A DNA stretch of 20,762 bases from CALMEC01 sp031372145 (GCA_031372145.1 JANMKR010000116.1:1-20762), one strand, 5' to 3'. Positions 13,743 to 20,762 are shown, counted from the stretch's first letter. Notes: generated from the letters alone by a model not told the origin. Translations and numbers: made by a program.

Positions 13743-14426
13743 CTACTCGTCGTCGCCGCCCTCGAGCGGTATCACGTGTGCCGTCATGATCTCGGCGGCG
13801 CCGGCGTCAAACGTTGCCATGGCTTGGGCAATCGTGCCCGGAAGGGAGCGCCCGATCCCGGCGCGGCCCGCCGCCTCCTCCACCTCGCGAAGGGCGGTGA
13901 TCAGCTCATCCGCCAAACGGTCCTGGACCGCCACAAGCGGTTCGGTTCCCTCGACGAAACGTTCGTAGAGGTGACGCGCCACCTCGTGGATCCGAATCCC
14001 GTCTTCGAGTGCCGGCAATGACGCAATCGCCCGATCGGGCGCCGCGCACCACGACGACAGCTCCAGGGCCGCCGCCGCCAGGCCACCGAGCACATCGCGA
14101 AGATCCGCAGCCTCGACATGGGTCGCCAGTGCAGCGGATGCCGAAGCCAGGATGTCCAACTCGCCCTGTTCGATGAGGCCCTCCACGTGTTCGACCAGAA
14201 GGGCTCCGGTTGCGGCCTGGCGGACGCGCCGCCGGTCGCGCTCGATGTGCAGTGCCGCGTCGAGACAAAGGAATCGGGGTCCGTCGAAGGCGCACAGGTA
14301 CCAGCGCCACCCGCTCGCGGGTTCAACAGCCCGCACGCCGACCGGCACGGCACCGACTGCTGCTTCGGCCGTGGCATGGGCATCACCGAGAGCCGCGACG
14401 AGTGCTTCGAGGGAATCGTCCGCCAC
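13743..14426 (-). CDS. Hypothetical protein, 227 aa
   Basis: No family recognised. The protein is largely helical, Ala/Glu-rich and acidic, with a C-terminal EGGDDE. An early segment with aromatic residues (GWRWYLCAFDGPRFLCLDAAL, about 39-59) is followed by helices, a small Cys/Trp patch (SSWCAAPDRA, about 123-132) and more helices. There is no signal peptide, membrane segment or nucleotide-binding motif. The start is GTG, 6 nt after a TAACCT box, so probably leaderless. It is divergent from the NUDIX gene and convergent with the MarR operon. Confidence 0.6.
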   Translation of the reverse strand: MADDSLEALVAALGDAHATAEAAVGAVPVGVRAVEPASGWRWYLCAFDGPRFLCLDAALHIERDRRRVRQAATGALLVEHVEGLIEQGELDILASASAALATHVEAADLRDVLGGLAAAALELSSWCAAPDRAIASLPALEDGIRIHEVARHLYERFVEGTEPLVAVQDRLADELITALREVEEAAGRAGIGRSLPGTIAQAMATFDAGAAEIMTAHVIPLEGGDDE

Positions 14427-14432
14427 GCACCC

Positions 14433-14438
14433 AGGTTA
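14433..14438 (-). promoter_or_regulatory. Predicted -10 box for the 227-aa hypothetical gene
   Basis: On the minus strand TAACCT is followed by 6 nt and the GTG start, the same spacing as at the LD-carboxypeptidase and kinase genes. Confidence 0.4.
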
Positions 14439-14472
14439 GTGCACATGCGATCGCCGCAGCGACGTGGAGCAC

Positions 14473-14478
14473 TACTAT
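14473..14478 (+). promoter_or_regulatory. Predicted -10 box for the NUDIX gene
   Basis: TACTAT lies 8 nt before the ATG. No ribosome-binding site is visible, again suggesting a leaderless transcript. It sits 35 bp from the divergent box of the neighbouring gene. Confidence 0.42.
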
Positions 14479-14486
14479 CTGACCGG

Positions 14487-15098
14487 ATGTCGACCGCGCA
14501 CCCCACGCCGCACCGTCAGTTGCCGCCGGCGCTGGAACTGGCCGAGCGGATCGGTGCGCTCATTCAGGCGGTCCCGATCGATCCGCCGATCGCTCACGAC
14601 CGTCTGGCGGCCGTGCTGATCCTGCTCTACGAGCACGATGACGTTCCGCACCTGGTGTTGACCAAGCGCACGGACACACTCGAACACCACCCTGGGCAGA
14701 TCGCGCTGCCAGGAGGACGTTGGGAGACGAGCGACGGGGAGTTGGGCACCACCGCGTTGCGCGAAACCCACGAGGAGCTGGGCGTACCGCGCGAGTCCAT
14801 TCGGCTCGTGGGTCGCATGGGCGACGAGCTGACGATGGTCAGTGGATTTGTCGTCGCTCCGTTCGTCGGCGTGTCGCGGGTCGCGCTTCGACCCGTCCCC
14901 AGCGAGCGCGAGATCGCGCGGGTACTCCAGATTCCGCTCTCCGACCTGCTCGATGCCGACGATGCGCTGCCGGCGTCACCGGACGTCGTGTCGCTGCGCT
15001 ACCCACTCATGGGCGAGGACGTCTGGGGCGCCACCGCCCGCATCCTCCACGCCTTTTCAGGCCTCGTGCGCGCCGTCCTTGAGGACCCCGTCGGATGA
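14487..15098 (+). CDS. NUDIX hydrolase, CoA pyrophosphatase type
   Basis: This 203-aa protein carries both signatures of the CoA-hydrolysing NUDIX subgroup: the upstream motif LTKR...HPGQIALPGG (about 58-77) and the NUDIX helix ALRETHEELGV with Arg92, Glu93, Glu96 and Glu97. Such enzymes cut CoA or its thioesters to phosphopantetheine and 3',5'-ADP. In place of the NUDIX Glu of the GX5E part there is the Asp typical of this subgroup. The ATG start gives the normal family N-terminus; the frame is open far upstream but overlaps the divergent gene. The last 42 nt overlap the convergent small gene. Confidence 0.92.
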   Translation: MSTAHPTPHRQLPPALELAERIGALIQAVPIDPPIAHDRLAAVLILLYEHDDVPHLVLTKRTDTLEHHPGQIALPGGRWETSDGELGTTALRETHEELGVPRESIRLVGRMGDELTMVSGFVVAPFVGVSRVALRPVPSEREIARVLQIPLSDLLDADDALPASPDVVSLRYPLMGEDVWGATARILHAFSGLVRAVLEDPVG

Positions 15099-15353
15099 GG
15101 GAATCGCGAGTGACGGCCGTGCCGGCAACTCGGCCTGCCCGTCCCGGCCGGCCTCCCCGCCCAACGCGAGCGATTCGAGGCGGGCGACATGGGCGGTGAG
15201 CTCGGCCTGCCGTGGATGGTCCTGCGGCAGCGAGCGCACCAATGCCGCAACCCGATCACGGATTTGCAACGCAAAATGCGGCGTCGCGGCCCCAACCATC
15301 TGCGCGAGCTCAGCCTCGTCGGGAATGGGATAGATGTGTTCGCGAACGGTCAC
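15057..15353 (-). CDS. Small acidic hypothetical protein, 98 aa
   Basis: No family recognised. The GTG start chosen gives MTVREHIYPIPDEAELAQMVGAA, with only 41 nt to the divergent UbiA start; a GTG at 15419 would run into that gene. The middle (about 15-65) is helical with many Asp/Glu/Arg and a leucine pattern compatible with a short coiled coil. The end (about 75-98) is low-complexity and Ala/Gly/Pro/Ser-rich. Its 3' end overlaps the NUDIX gene tail to tail. Existence is supported by codon use and composition, not homology. Confidence 0.5.
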   Translation of the reverse strand: MTVREHIYPIPDEAELAQMVGAATPHFALQIRDRVAALVRSLPQDHPRQAELTAHVARLESLALGGEAGRDGQAELPARPSLAIPSSDGVLKDGAHEA

Positions 15354-15394
15354 GATCGTGATCTTGCCACAGCCGGCGATGACGGTGACCGACG

Positions 15395-16468
15395 ATGAGC
15401 GGACCAGCGGTGCGCGCACCGGCGCCGCTCGCCCGGTGGAAGCGCAAATTGGTCGGCTGCTACCTGGAACTGCGGGTGGTGCCGGTGCTCCTCTGGTCGT
15501 TCTCGGCGATCACGTTGGGCTCGGCCTTCGGCTGGGATCGATCGGGCCGTGTGGGGTGGCTGGTCGCGGCCTGGGTGATCGGCCTGCTGCTCCAGGGCGC
15601 CGTGGCCCATTGCGTCAACGAGTTGACCGACTGGAGGTCGGGAACGGATCGCGACCCCGCGCCACGAATGTTGAGTGGCGGCAGCAAGGTCCTGCGAGCC
15701 GGTTTGCTGTCCGAACGCGATCTGGTGTGGATGGGAACCGTCGCGGCGGTCCTGGCAACCGGTCTCGGTGTGGTGGTCGCGGCCGAACGCGGCTGGTGGC
15801 TGTTGGCGTTCGGGGCGGTGGGCATCGTCGGTGCCGTCGTCTACACCTTGCCGCCGTTGGCGGCTGCCTACGTCCCGTTCGCCGGTGAAGTCGTCGCTGC
15901 GTTGTGTGTCTGGGCCTGCACGCTCGGGGGCTTCGCCGTCCAAACCGGCGACCTCTCACGGGGGGTGCTCTTGGTCGGCGCGAGCCATGCGGCGTACTGC
16001 GTGTCCATGCTGATGTTCCACCACTATCTGGACCGTGGTCCGGACTCGCGGGCACAGCCCCCCAAACGGACAACGGTCGTCCGTCTGGGGAACGCCGCTC
16101 GTGCATATGGGCTCGCCTGGGCGGGCATGGCCACTGGGACCGCGCTGCTCGGGACCCTGATCGTGGACGTCACGCTCGCACCGACCGCGGTGGCGGGCGC
16201 CGTCGCAATCGCGCTCCATGGGACGGTGCAACTGGATGATCCCGTCGCCGTGACCCGCGCCGAGGCCATCGTGATCGGCGCGGGCATCGTCGCAGCAATG
16301 GCAAGCAGCATCCTGGTCGCACCGACGTTGTGGTGGGTGGCGATCGTCCCCATGATCCTCGTTCCGATCGAAGGCGTGGTCGCCGGCCGGTGGTTGACGC
16401 CCGCGCTTGCAGACACACCTGCCGTCGCCCCTCGAACCGACCTCCCAGAGCCGACCGTGCAGCGCTGA
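15395..16468 (+). CDS. UbiA-family prenyltransferase, MenA-like
   Basis: This 357-aa protein has about eight or nine membrane helices. The first Asp-rich motif is Asn75-ELTD79-WRSGTD85 followed by RDPAPRMLSGGSKVL, close to the MenA form with a GG-x-x-V-L block. The second is Asp213-RGP-Asp217 before PPKRTTVVRLG. YTLPPLAAAYVPFAGEVVAAL (about 150-170) matches the loop between them. It should move a polyprenyl chain onto an aromatic acid. With mqnE in the same window it may be the prenyltransferase of the futalosine menaquinone route (MqnP role), but MenA or another quinone/lipid role cannot be excluded. The ATG lacks a clear ribosome-binding site. Confidence 0.85.
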   Translation: MSGPAVRAPAPLARWKRKLVGCYLELRVVPVLLWSFSAITLGSAFGWDRSGRVGWLVAAWVIGLLLQGAVAHCVNELTDWRSGTDRDPAPRMLSGGSKVLRAGLLSERDLVWMGTVAAVLATGLGVVVAAERGWWLLAFGAVGIVGAVVYTLPPLAAAYVPFAGEVVAALCVWACTLGGFAVQTGDLSRGVLLVGASHAAYCVSMLMFHHYLDRGPDSRAQPPKRTTVVRLGNAARAYGLAWAGMATGTALLGTLIVDVTLAPTAVAGAVAIALHGTVQLDDPVAVTRAEAIVIGAGIVAAMASSILVAPTLWWVAIVPMILVPIEGVVAGRWLTPALADTPAVAPRTDLPEPTVQR

Positions 16469-16502
16469 TCGCCAGTCCGGCGCATGAACCCTCGCAGAGG
16501 CG

Positions 16503-16527
16503 CCGTACCCCCTTCACTGGGGTGCGG
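16503..16527 (+). terminator. Hairpin after the UbiA gene
   Basis: CCGTACCCC (16503-16511) and GGGGTGCGG (16519-16527) pair over 9 bp with one G-U, with a 7-nt loop, 34 nt after the prenyltransferase stop. No U-tract is visible. Confidence 0.45.
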
Positions 16528-16564
16528 AGGCTGATCCGGCCACTATCCCTGGCCCTTCCGCGAG

Positions 16565-16595
16565 TTATCCACAGGGCGGGGTGACCTGTGGGCAA
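16565..16595. repeat. 11-bp inverted repeat with a perfect DnaA-box arm, upstream of pafBC
   Basis: TTATCCACAGG (16565-16575) and CCTGTGGGCAA (16585-16595) are inverted copies matching at 9 of 11 positions (7 bp perfect: CCACAGG/CCTGTGG) with a 9-bp spacer, centres two helical turns apart. The left arm contains TTATCCACA, the exact DnaA-box consensus; the right arm is a 7-of-9 box in inverse orientation. It lies about 85 bp before the predicted pafBC -35. It may bind a dimeric regulator or DnaA. Confidence 0.45.
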
Positions 16596-16659
16596 TCAGG
16601 AATCTCGCATCGTGCGGGCAGGAATTCACTCCGAACGACACAGATGCCTGAAAACTCCC

Positions 16660-16687
16660 TTGGGGGTCGAATTCGCTCGATTATCAT
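16660..16687 (+). promoter_or_regulatory. Predicted sigma-70 promoter of pafBC
   Basis: TTGGGG (16660-16665), a 16-bp spacer and TATCAT (16682-16687) form the best two-box promoter in the window. Transcription would start near 16694-16697, at or next to a GTG that opens an 11-codon ORF. Confidence 0.45.
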
Positions 16688-16696
16688 CGCCCCGCA

Positions 16697-16732
16697 GTGA
16701 CCCCTTCCGCCCTGACGCGCCCGTGGCGATGA
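16697..16732 (+). CDS. Possible leaderless 11-codon upstream ORF of pafBC
   Basis: GTG 9 nt after TATCAT opens a frame for MTPSALTRPWR, whose TGA overlaps the pafBC ATG (ATGA). No Shine-Dalgarno sequence precedes pafBC, so a leaderless upstream ORF would explain how ribosomes reach it. Leaderless small upstream ORFs are well documented in mycobacteria; here the case rests on geometry alone. Confidence 0.33.
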   Translation: MTPSALTRPWR

Positions 16733-18867
16733 GAGACGACGACAAGCTGGTTCGTCAGCTCTCGCTCGTCGCCTTTCTGATGTCTCAGCATCGGCCGGTG
16801 ACGGCCGACGAGATCCACGAGAACGTCGAGGGATACGGCGGCATGAGCGAGCAGGCCTTCCTGCGCAGGTTCTACTCGGACCGCAGCGAGTTGGAGGCCA
16901 TGGGCTTCTCACTCACCGTCGAGCGGCCGGGAGACGATCCGTTTCAGGGTGACCTGTACGCCCTTCCGCCCGAGAGCTACTACCTGCCGCCGATCGACTT
17001 CGACGAAGGGGAGTTGTCCGCGCTGCAGACTTGCCTGTACCTGTTGGAGGGGCAGTTCGCGTATGCCGAACCGCTGCGGTTGGCGCTGCAGCACCTGACG
17101 CTCGGCCGGCCAAGCCCACTCGACGATCACGCCGCCCGCACCGTCGCCGTCAACCTCCTCGGACCGAACTACTCGAGCGACGTCGCCACCTACCTGACCA
17201 AGATCGAGTCGGCCATCGGACGGCGCAAGACGGTTCGTTTCTCGTACTACTCGATCGGACGTGACGAACGCTCCCAGCGCGAGGTCGATCCGTACAGCCT
17301 CCTCTATGCGGCCGGCAACTGGTACATGGTCGGCCATTCGCACGAGCGCCAGGACACGCGCATCTTCCGTCTGTCGCGCATCGAGGGACGCATCACGTTC
17401 AAGTCCCGCGCCGAACACGACTTCGCCCCGCCGCGTGACTTCGATCTGTCGCCCTACCGCGATCGCGCTCCGTGGCAGCTCGCCGAACCCAACGAGAGCG
17501 CAACGATCGCGTTGACCCCGACGATCGCGTGGTGGGTTGAGCAGATGTTCGGTCAGTACGGCAGCTTCGAAGCGCGGGCGGACGGGACGGGTGTGTTCAC
17601 AACCCCGTTCGGATCCAAGCGCGAACTCTTGACCTGGATCTTGGGCCTCGGCGCCGACGCCGAGGTTGTCAGCCCACCCGATCTGCGCTCCGCCGCTGTC
17701 AGCGCGCTCGAGCTCGTTCGCGACCGCCACACCGCTGAGCCCGAAGCGCGCGACGAGCCGGCATCGATCACGGTCTCGGTGTCCGAGCACCGCAGCACGG
17801 CCAGTTCGGGTCCGGCGACCGCCCCGGATCGCGTTGTGCCCGCCGAGCGCTTTACCAGGCTGCTCGCCTTGATGACGCGCCTGCTCGCGGCATGCGGCAA
17901 GTCCCGCGACGGTCAGGTGCCATGTCTCGATCTGCGGACGGGTCTCAACCTGTCGCAACGCGAGCTCGAAGATGACATCGGGTTGCTCAACCTCATCAAC
18001 TTCGGCGGCGGGTGTTACGCCTTGTTCGCGCAGGTCGTCGACGATGCGGTTTCGGTGCAAAAGGAGACGTACGGCGAGCAATTCGCACGGCCCGCACGCT
18101 TGTCGCCGCTCGAGGCCAAGGCCCTCTTGTGGGCGCTGGAGTTCATCGGTGACCGGCTGCCCATCGGCGATGACGATCCGTTGGCTTCGGCTCGCGAGAA
18201 GATCGAGGCCGCGATCGGAGAGGATCGCCTGCCACCGATCGAACTGGGACGCATCCAGACCGCAAACGCCGCGGTCGCCGCCGCCATCACCCGGGCGATC
18301 CGCGAGGACCGGGTCGTCGACATCGACTACTGGACCGAGGCTCGGGGTGCGATCACGTCGCGTTCGATCGAGCCGCATCTGTTGGTCAACACCCGCGACG
18401 CCTGGTATGTCGTCAGCTGGTGTCGGCGGGCCGAGGAACAACGCACGTTCCGGCTCGACCGGATTCGCAGCGCCAAGGTCACCAAAGAACGCTTCGAACG
18501 CCGCAGCGAGATGACCGCCGGCCCGTACCTGCCGTGGGGTGACCGACCGAACCACCCTGGTGGACGGCTCGCCCAGAGTGCCTCGGTGTGGTGCAGCCCC
18601 AGCGTCGCTCGCTGGCTCGAGGAGGAGCACCCGTCCAGCGAACGCCACAGCGACGGCTCCGTTTTGATCGAGATCCCGTATGCCAGCGAGGCATGGCTGG
18701 TCAAGGAACTGATCAAACATCAGGGCGAGGCTGTCCTGTTCGAGCCGCTCACCACCCGCCGCACGGTCGCAAAGGAAGCAGAGTCGATCCTCAAGCGCTA
18801 CCGGTCCCGTGCGCGACAGTCCCGCAGGACGCCGGCGCGTTCCAGCTCGTCACGCAGCTCCTCGTAG
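16729..18867 (+). CDS. pafBC: PafB-PafC fusion: double WYL-domain transcriptional regulator
   Basis: About 712 aa, made of two homologous halves. The first has a helix-turn-helix (about 5-65), a middle region with YYLPPIDFDEGELSAL (84-99) and a WYL domain (about 165-228, NWYM at 197-200). A low-complexity linker (about 334-370) leads to the second half, with a weaker HTH-like part (about 372-435) and a second WYL domain (about 525-585, AWYV at 558-561). In mycobacteria PafB and PafC form a heterodimer that activates the LexA-independent DNA-damage response, and fused forms are known in some actinobacteria. The ATG was chosen because homology begins there; the upstream open frame covers the promoter. 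It ends in a Ser/Arg tail and overlaps dprA by 18 nt tail to tail. No proteasome genes are in the window. Confidence 0.9.
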   Translation: MRDDDKLVRQLSLVAFLMSQHRPVTADEIHENVEGYGGMSEQAFLRRFYSDRSELEAMGFSLTVERPGDDPFQGDLYALPPESYYLPPIDFDEGELSALQTCLYLLEGQFAYAEPLRLALQHLTLGRPSPLDDHAARTVAVNLLGPNYSSDVATYLTKIESAIGRRKTVRFSYYSIGRDERSQREVDPYSLLYAAGNWYMVGHSHERQDTRIFRLSRIEGRITFKSRAEHDFAPPRDFDLSPYRDRAPWQLAEPNESATIALTPTIAWWVEQMFGQYGSFEARADGTGVFTTPFGSKRELLTWILGLGADAEVVSPPDLRSAAVSALELVRDRHTAEPEARDEPASITVSVSEHRSTASSGPATAPDRVVPAERFTRLLALMTRLLAACGKSRDGQVPCLDLRTGLNLSQRELEDDIGLLNLINFGGGCYALFAQVVDDAVSVQKETYGEQFARPARLSPLEAKALLWALEFIGDRLPIGDDDPLASAREKIEAAIGEDRLPPIELGRIQTANAAVAAAITRAIREDRVVDIDYWTEARGAITSRSIEPHLLVNTRDAWYVVSWCRRAEEQRTFRLDRIRSAKVTKERFERRSEMTAGPYLPWGDRPNHPGGRLAQSASVWCSPSVARWLEEEHPSSERHSDGSVLIEIPYASEAWLVKELIKHQGEAVLFEPLTTRRTVAKEAESILKRYRSRARQSRRTPARSSSSRSSS

Positions 18868-19950
18868 CGACGCCGCCCAGAACCGCTGGGCCTGGCCGCG
18901 CACGACGTAGCCGTCCAATTCGAGTCGTCCGAGTGCGGCGGCGATTGCGGCAGCGTCTGCTCCGACCCGCGTCGCAAGCTCGTCGGCTCGCAACGGTTCC
19001 CGGTTGAGGAGCTCGTAGATCTGCCCGTCGAGGCCGGATGGCATCCCGCGTACCTCCGAATCGACATGGTTCCAGGCGAGCCCCGGACATTCCGCGATGA
19101 CGTCGTCGACGCCCTCGCACATCGCCGCCCCGGCGCGAAGGAGCGCGTTGCAGCCCACCGAGGCCGCCGCTCCGGGCGCTCCCGGAACCGCCAGCACGGG
19201 CCGGCCCTGCTCCAGAGCGAAGTCAGCCGTGATCAGCGCGCCCGATCGCTCGCCCGCCTCAACGACGACGACCGCGTCGGCGATCCCAGCGACGATCCGA
19301 TTGCGCGCCGGAAACCGCCAGGGCGCCGGCTCGGTACCCGGCCAGTACTCGGAGATGAGCGAGCCGCACGTCAGGATCTCGGTTCGCAGCCGATCGTTGG
19401 TGCGTGGCGAGCTGACGTCGACTCCCGCGCCCAGCACCGCGACCGTTGGCCGCCCTGCGCTCAAGGCGCCTGAATGTGCCTCGGCATCAATGCCGAGTGC
19501 GAGGCCGCTGACGACCAACGCACCGTGCGTCGTGAGCGACGCCGCCAAGTCATGGGCAAACCGCATGCCGAACGCGGTCGGGCGACGACTGCCAACGATC
19601 GCGATCACGGGAGCGTCACGGGTTTCGTCGCCACCGGCCGCCACGCCCATGGCAAAGAGCCCGAACGGTGGGTCCGGGATCTCGGCCAGTCGTGCGGGAT
19701 AGCCCGCTTCGCCGATGCCCACGTGGCTGATGCCACGCGCCAGGAGCGAGGTGTGTTCAGCGTCGGCGTCGAACGCCCGGCGCACCGCGAGCGCCTCGCC
19801 CAGCACGGTCGCATCGAGTCGCAGCAGACGCGCGAGCGACGATGGGGTCGCCGACCACAGTCGCGCCCCTCCCCCAGCCGTACGAGACGGGCGTTGCAGA
19901 TCTCGCCCCAGGAGCGCCGCGAGCCGGGCGAGTCCGAGCTGCCAGCTCAC
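18850..19950 (-). CDS. dprA: DNA-processing protein DprA
   Basis: This 366-aa cytosolic protein binds incoming single-stranded DNA and loads RecA during transformation (family knowledge). The extended Rossmann fold spans about 80-290, with IVGSRRPTAFG (118-128), SGLALGIDAEAH (148-159), ARNRIVAG (215-222) and EAGERSGALITADFALEQGRPV (231-252). A C-terminal winged helix (about 304-350) corresponds to the DML1-like domain. The N-terminal about 75 residues are a helical HhH/SAM-like region. The GTG start overlaps the comM stop (GTGA), the usual comM-dprA order. Whether the organism is naturally competent cannot be judged; the gene is widespread in non-competent bacteria. Confidence 0.95.
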   Translation of the reverse strand: MSWQLGLARLAALLGRDLQRPSRTAGGGARLWSATPSSLARLLRLDATVLGEALAVRRAFDADAEHTSLLARGISHVGIGEAGYPARLAEIPDPPFGLFAMGVAAGGDETRDAPVIAIVGSRRPTAFGMRFAHDLAASLTTHGALVVSGLALGIDAEAHSGALSAGRPTVAVLGAGVDVSSPRTNDRLRTEILTCGSLISEYWPGTEPAPWRFPARNRIVAGIADAVVVVEAGERSGALITADFALEQGRPVLAVPGAPGAAASVGCNALLRAGAAMCEGVDDVIAECPGLAWNHVDSEVRGMPSGLDGQIYELLNREPLRADELATRVGADAAAIAAALGRLELDGYVVRGQAQRFWAASLRGAA

Positions 19951-20762
19951 GCCGCTCTCCGGGCCAGCGTTCCGGCGGTGCGGTACTGGAGGGCTTCGGC
20001 GATGTGCTCGCTCGTGACCTGTTCGACACCCGCAAGGTCAGCGATCGTCCGAGCGACCCGCAGCAGGCGATCGTGCGCGCGCGCCGACAGGCAGTGTCGC
20101 TCGACAGCCCGCATCAGGAGCGCCTTGCCGTCGCGATCGAGTCCACACGCATTGCGGGCCTGCGATGGCGTCAGATCGGCGTTGATGCACGTCTGGCCCC
20201 GTTGTCGGGCGAACGTACGCGCCGCCTCGACCCGCGCGCGCACCACGACCGTCGGCTCGCCGGTCTGCGCGTTGCCGACGATCTCATCGGCTTCCAGGCG
20301 TGGGACGTCGATTTGGATGTCCAGACGGTCCGCAACGGGTCCGGAGATACGCGCACGGTAGGCCTCTTGACGACCCGGCACACAGGTGCAACGTCGACGC
20401 GGGTCACCTTCAAACCCGCAGGGACATGGGTTGCCTGCACAGACCAGGAGCGGGCGCGCGGGAAACCGTGCGGTCACCATTCCTCGGGTCACGTCGACCC
20501 AGCCTTCCTCGAGTGGCTGGCGCAGTGCGTCCAGTGCGGCGGGAGCAAACGCACAGACCTCGTCCAGGAACAACACGCCGAGATGCGCCAGCGTGACCTC
20601 GCCAGGCTGTGGTGACCGTCCACCTCCAACCAGCCCGACCGCCGAAATCGTGTGATGCGGCGCCCGGAACGGCCGCGCATCCACCATCGGTTTGCCGTGT
20701 GGCAACAACCCCGCGACGGAGTGGATGCGGGTCACCGTGATGGCGTCGTCGACGTCGATCGC
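19947..20762 (-). CDS. comM: ComM/YifB-family Mg-chelatase-like AAA+ ATPase (partial, 5' end beyond window)
   Basis: The 271 C-terminal residues are present; the family is about 500 aa, so roughly half is missing beyond the right edge, where the frame is still open. VTRIHSVAGLLP, ARPFRAPHHTISAVGLVGGG and PQPGEVTLAHLGVLFLDE (Walker B) belong to the ATPase core. A Cys cluster (CAGNPCPCGF...CTC) and SGPVADRLDIQIDVPRLE follow, with the C-terminal helical domain behind them. ComM is a hexameric helicase that drives branch migration during integration of transforming DNA. A Met near the edge context is internal, not the start. Its stop overlaps the dprA start. Confidence 0.95.
   Translation of the reverse strand, partial: AIDVDDAITVTRIHSVAGLLPHGKPMVDARPFRAPHHTISAVGLVGGGRSPQPGEVTLAHLGVLFLDEVCAFAPAALDALRQPLEEGWVDVTRGMVTARFPARPLLVCAGNPCPCGFEGDPRRRCTCVPGRQEAYRARISGPVADRLDIQIDVPRLEADEIVGNAQTGEPTVVVRARVEAARTFARQRGQTCINADLTPSQARNACGLDRDGKALLMRAVERHCLSARAHDRLLRVARTIADLAGVEQVTSEHIAEALQYRTAGTLARRAA

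Noticed and set aside
16565..16595. Replication origin
   Set aside because: Only one perfect DnaA box and one weak copy, no box cluster, no AT-rich unwinding element, and no dnaA, dnaN or parAB nearby.
16909..18720. 603-codon open frame antisense to pafBC
   Set aside because: It mirrors a strongly supported gene in GC-rich DNA; its translation is Arg/Gln/Val-rich without motifs, as expected for a shadow frame.
1..20762. CRISPR array, insertion sequence, prophage or att site
   Set aside because: No repeat-spacer periodicity, transposase, integrase or direct repeat of the tRNA 3' end was seen.
1..20762. PafBC-type RecA-NDp promoter (TTGTCRGTG-N8-TANNNT)
   Set aside because: I looked upstream of pafBC, dprA and the other promoters and saw no convincing match; the relevant target genes may lie outside the window.

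Overview
The window is GC-rich, densely coding bacterial chromosome with many GTG starts, 4-nt gene overlaps and no mobile elements, phage genes or CRISPR arrays. A single-chain PafB-PafC-like WYL regulator, an actinobacterial-type HIT/Ap4A phosphorylase, GC-rich codon use and many leaderless-looking starts point to an actinomycetote. The class cannot be fixed from sequence alone; a deep or uncultured lineage of the Acidimicrobiia or Thermoleophilia type is a guess.

Layout. A tRNA-Asn(GUU) opens the window, followed by a minus-strand LD-carboxypeptidase and a plus-strand protein of unknown function. The latter converges on, and overlaps, the tryptophan operon. On the minus strand a cytosolic GAF/HisKA_3 histidine kinase is followed without gaps by trpF, trpB and trpA, each overlapping the next. 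Divergent from the kinase are a receiver-only response regulator and a NarL-type response regulator, then a CorA-like Mg2+ transporter.

Next on the plus strand come a HIT protein, a phosphomannomutase/phosphoglucomutase, a [3Fe-4S] ferredoxin, a strongly degenerate ABC ATPase and its membrane partner. Most of these are joined by overlaps. They meet minus-strand mqnE (futalosine route to menaquinone) at a hairpin terminator. A small plus-strand operon then encodes an unknown 108-aa protein, a MarR-like winged-helix protein and a 34-aa single-helix membrane peptide, and ends in a 9-bp hairpin. An unknown minus-strand protein, a CoA-type NUDIX hydrolase, a small acidic protein and a MenA-like UbiA prenyltransferase follow. 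The window closes with a PafBC fusion convergent with dprA and the 3' half of comM.

Functional threads are tryptophan synthesis tied to a sensor kinase, two separated menaquinone genes, and a DNA-damage/DNA-uptake block (PafBC, DprA, ComM). The most striking sequence-level pattern is a repeated TANNNT box 6-9 nt upstream of start codons, which suggests widespread leaderless transcription. In three places the same geometry predicts a short upstream ORF that runs into or over the start of the main gene (the NarL regulator, corA, pafBC).
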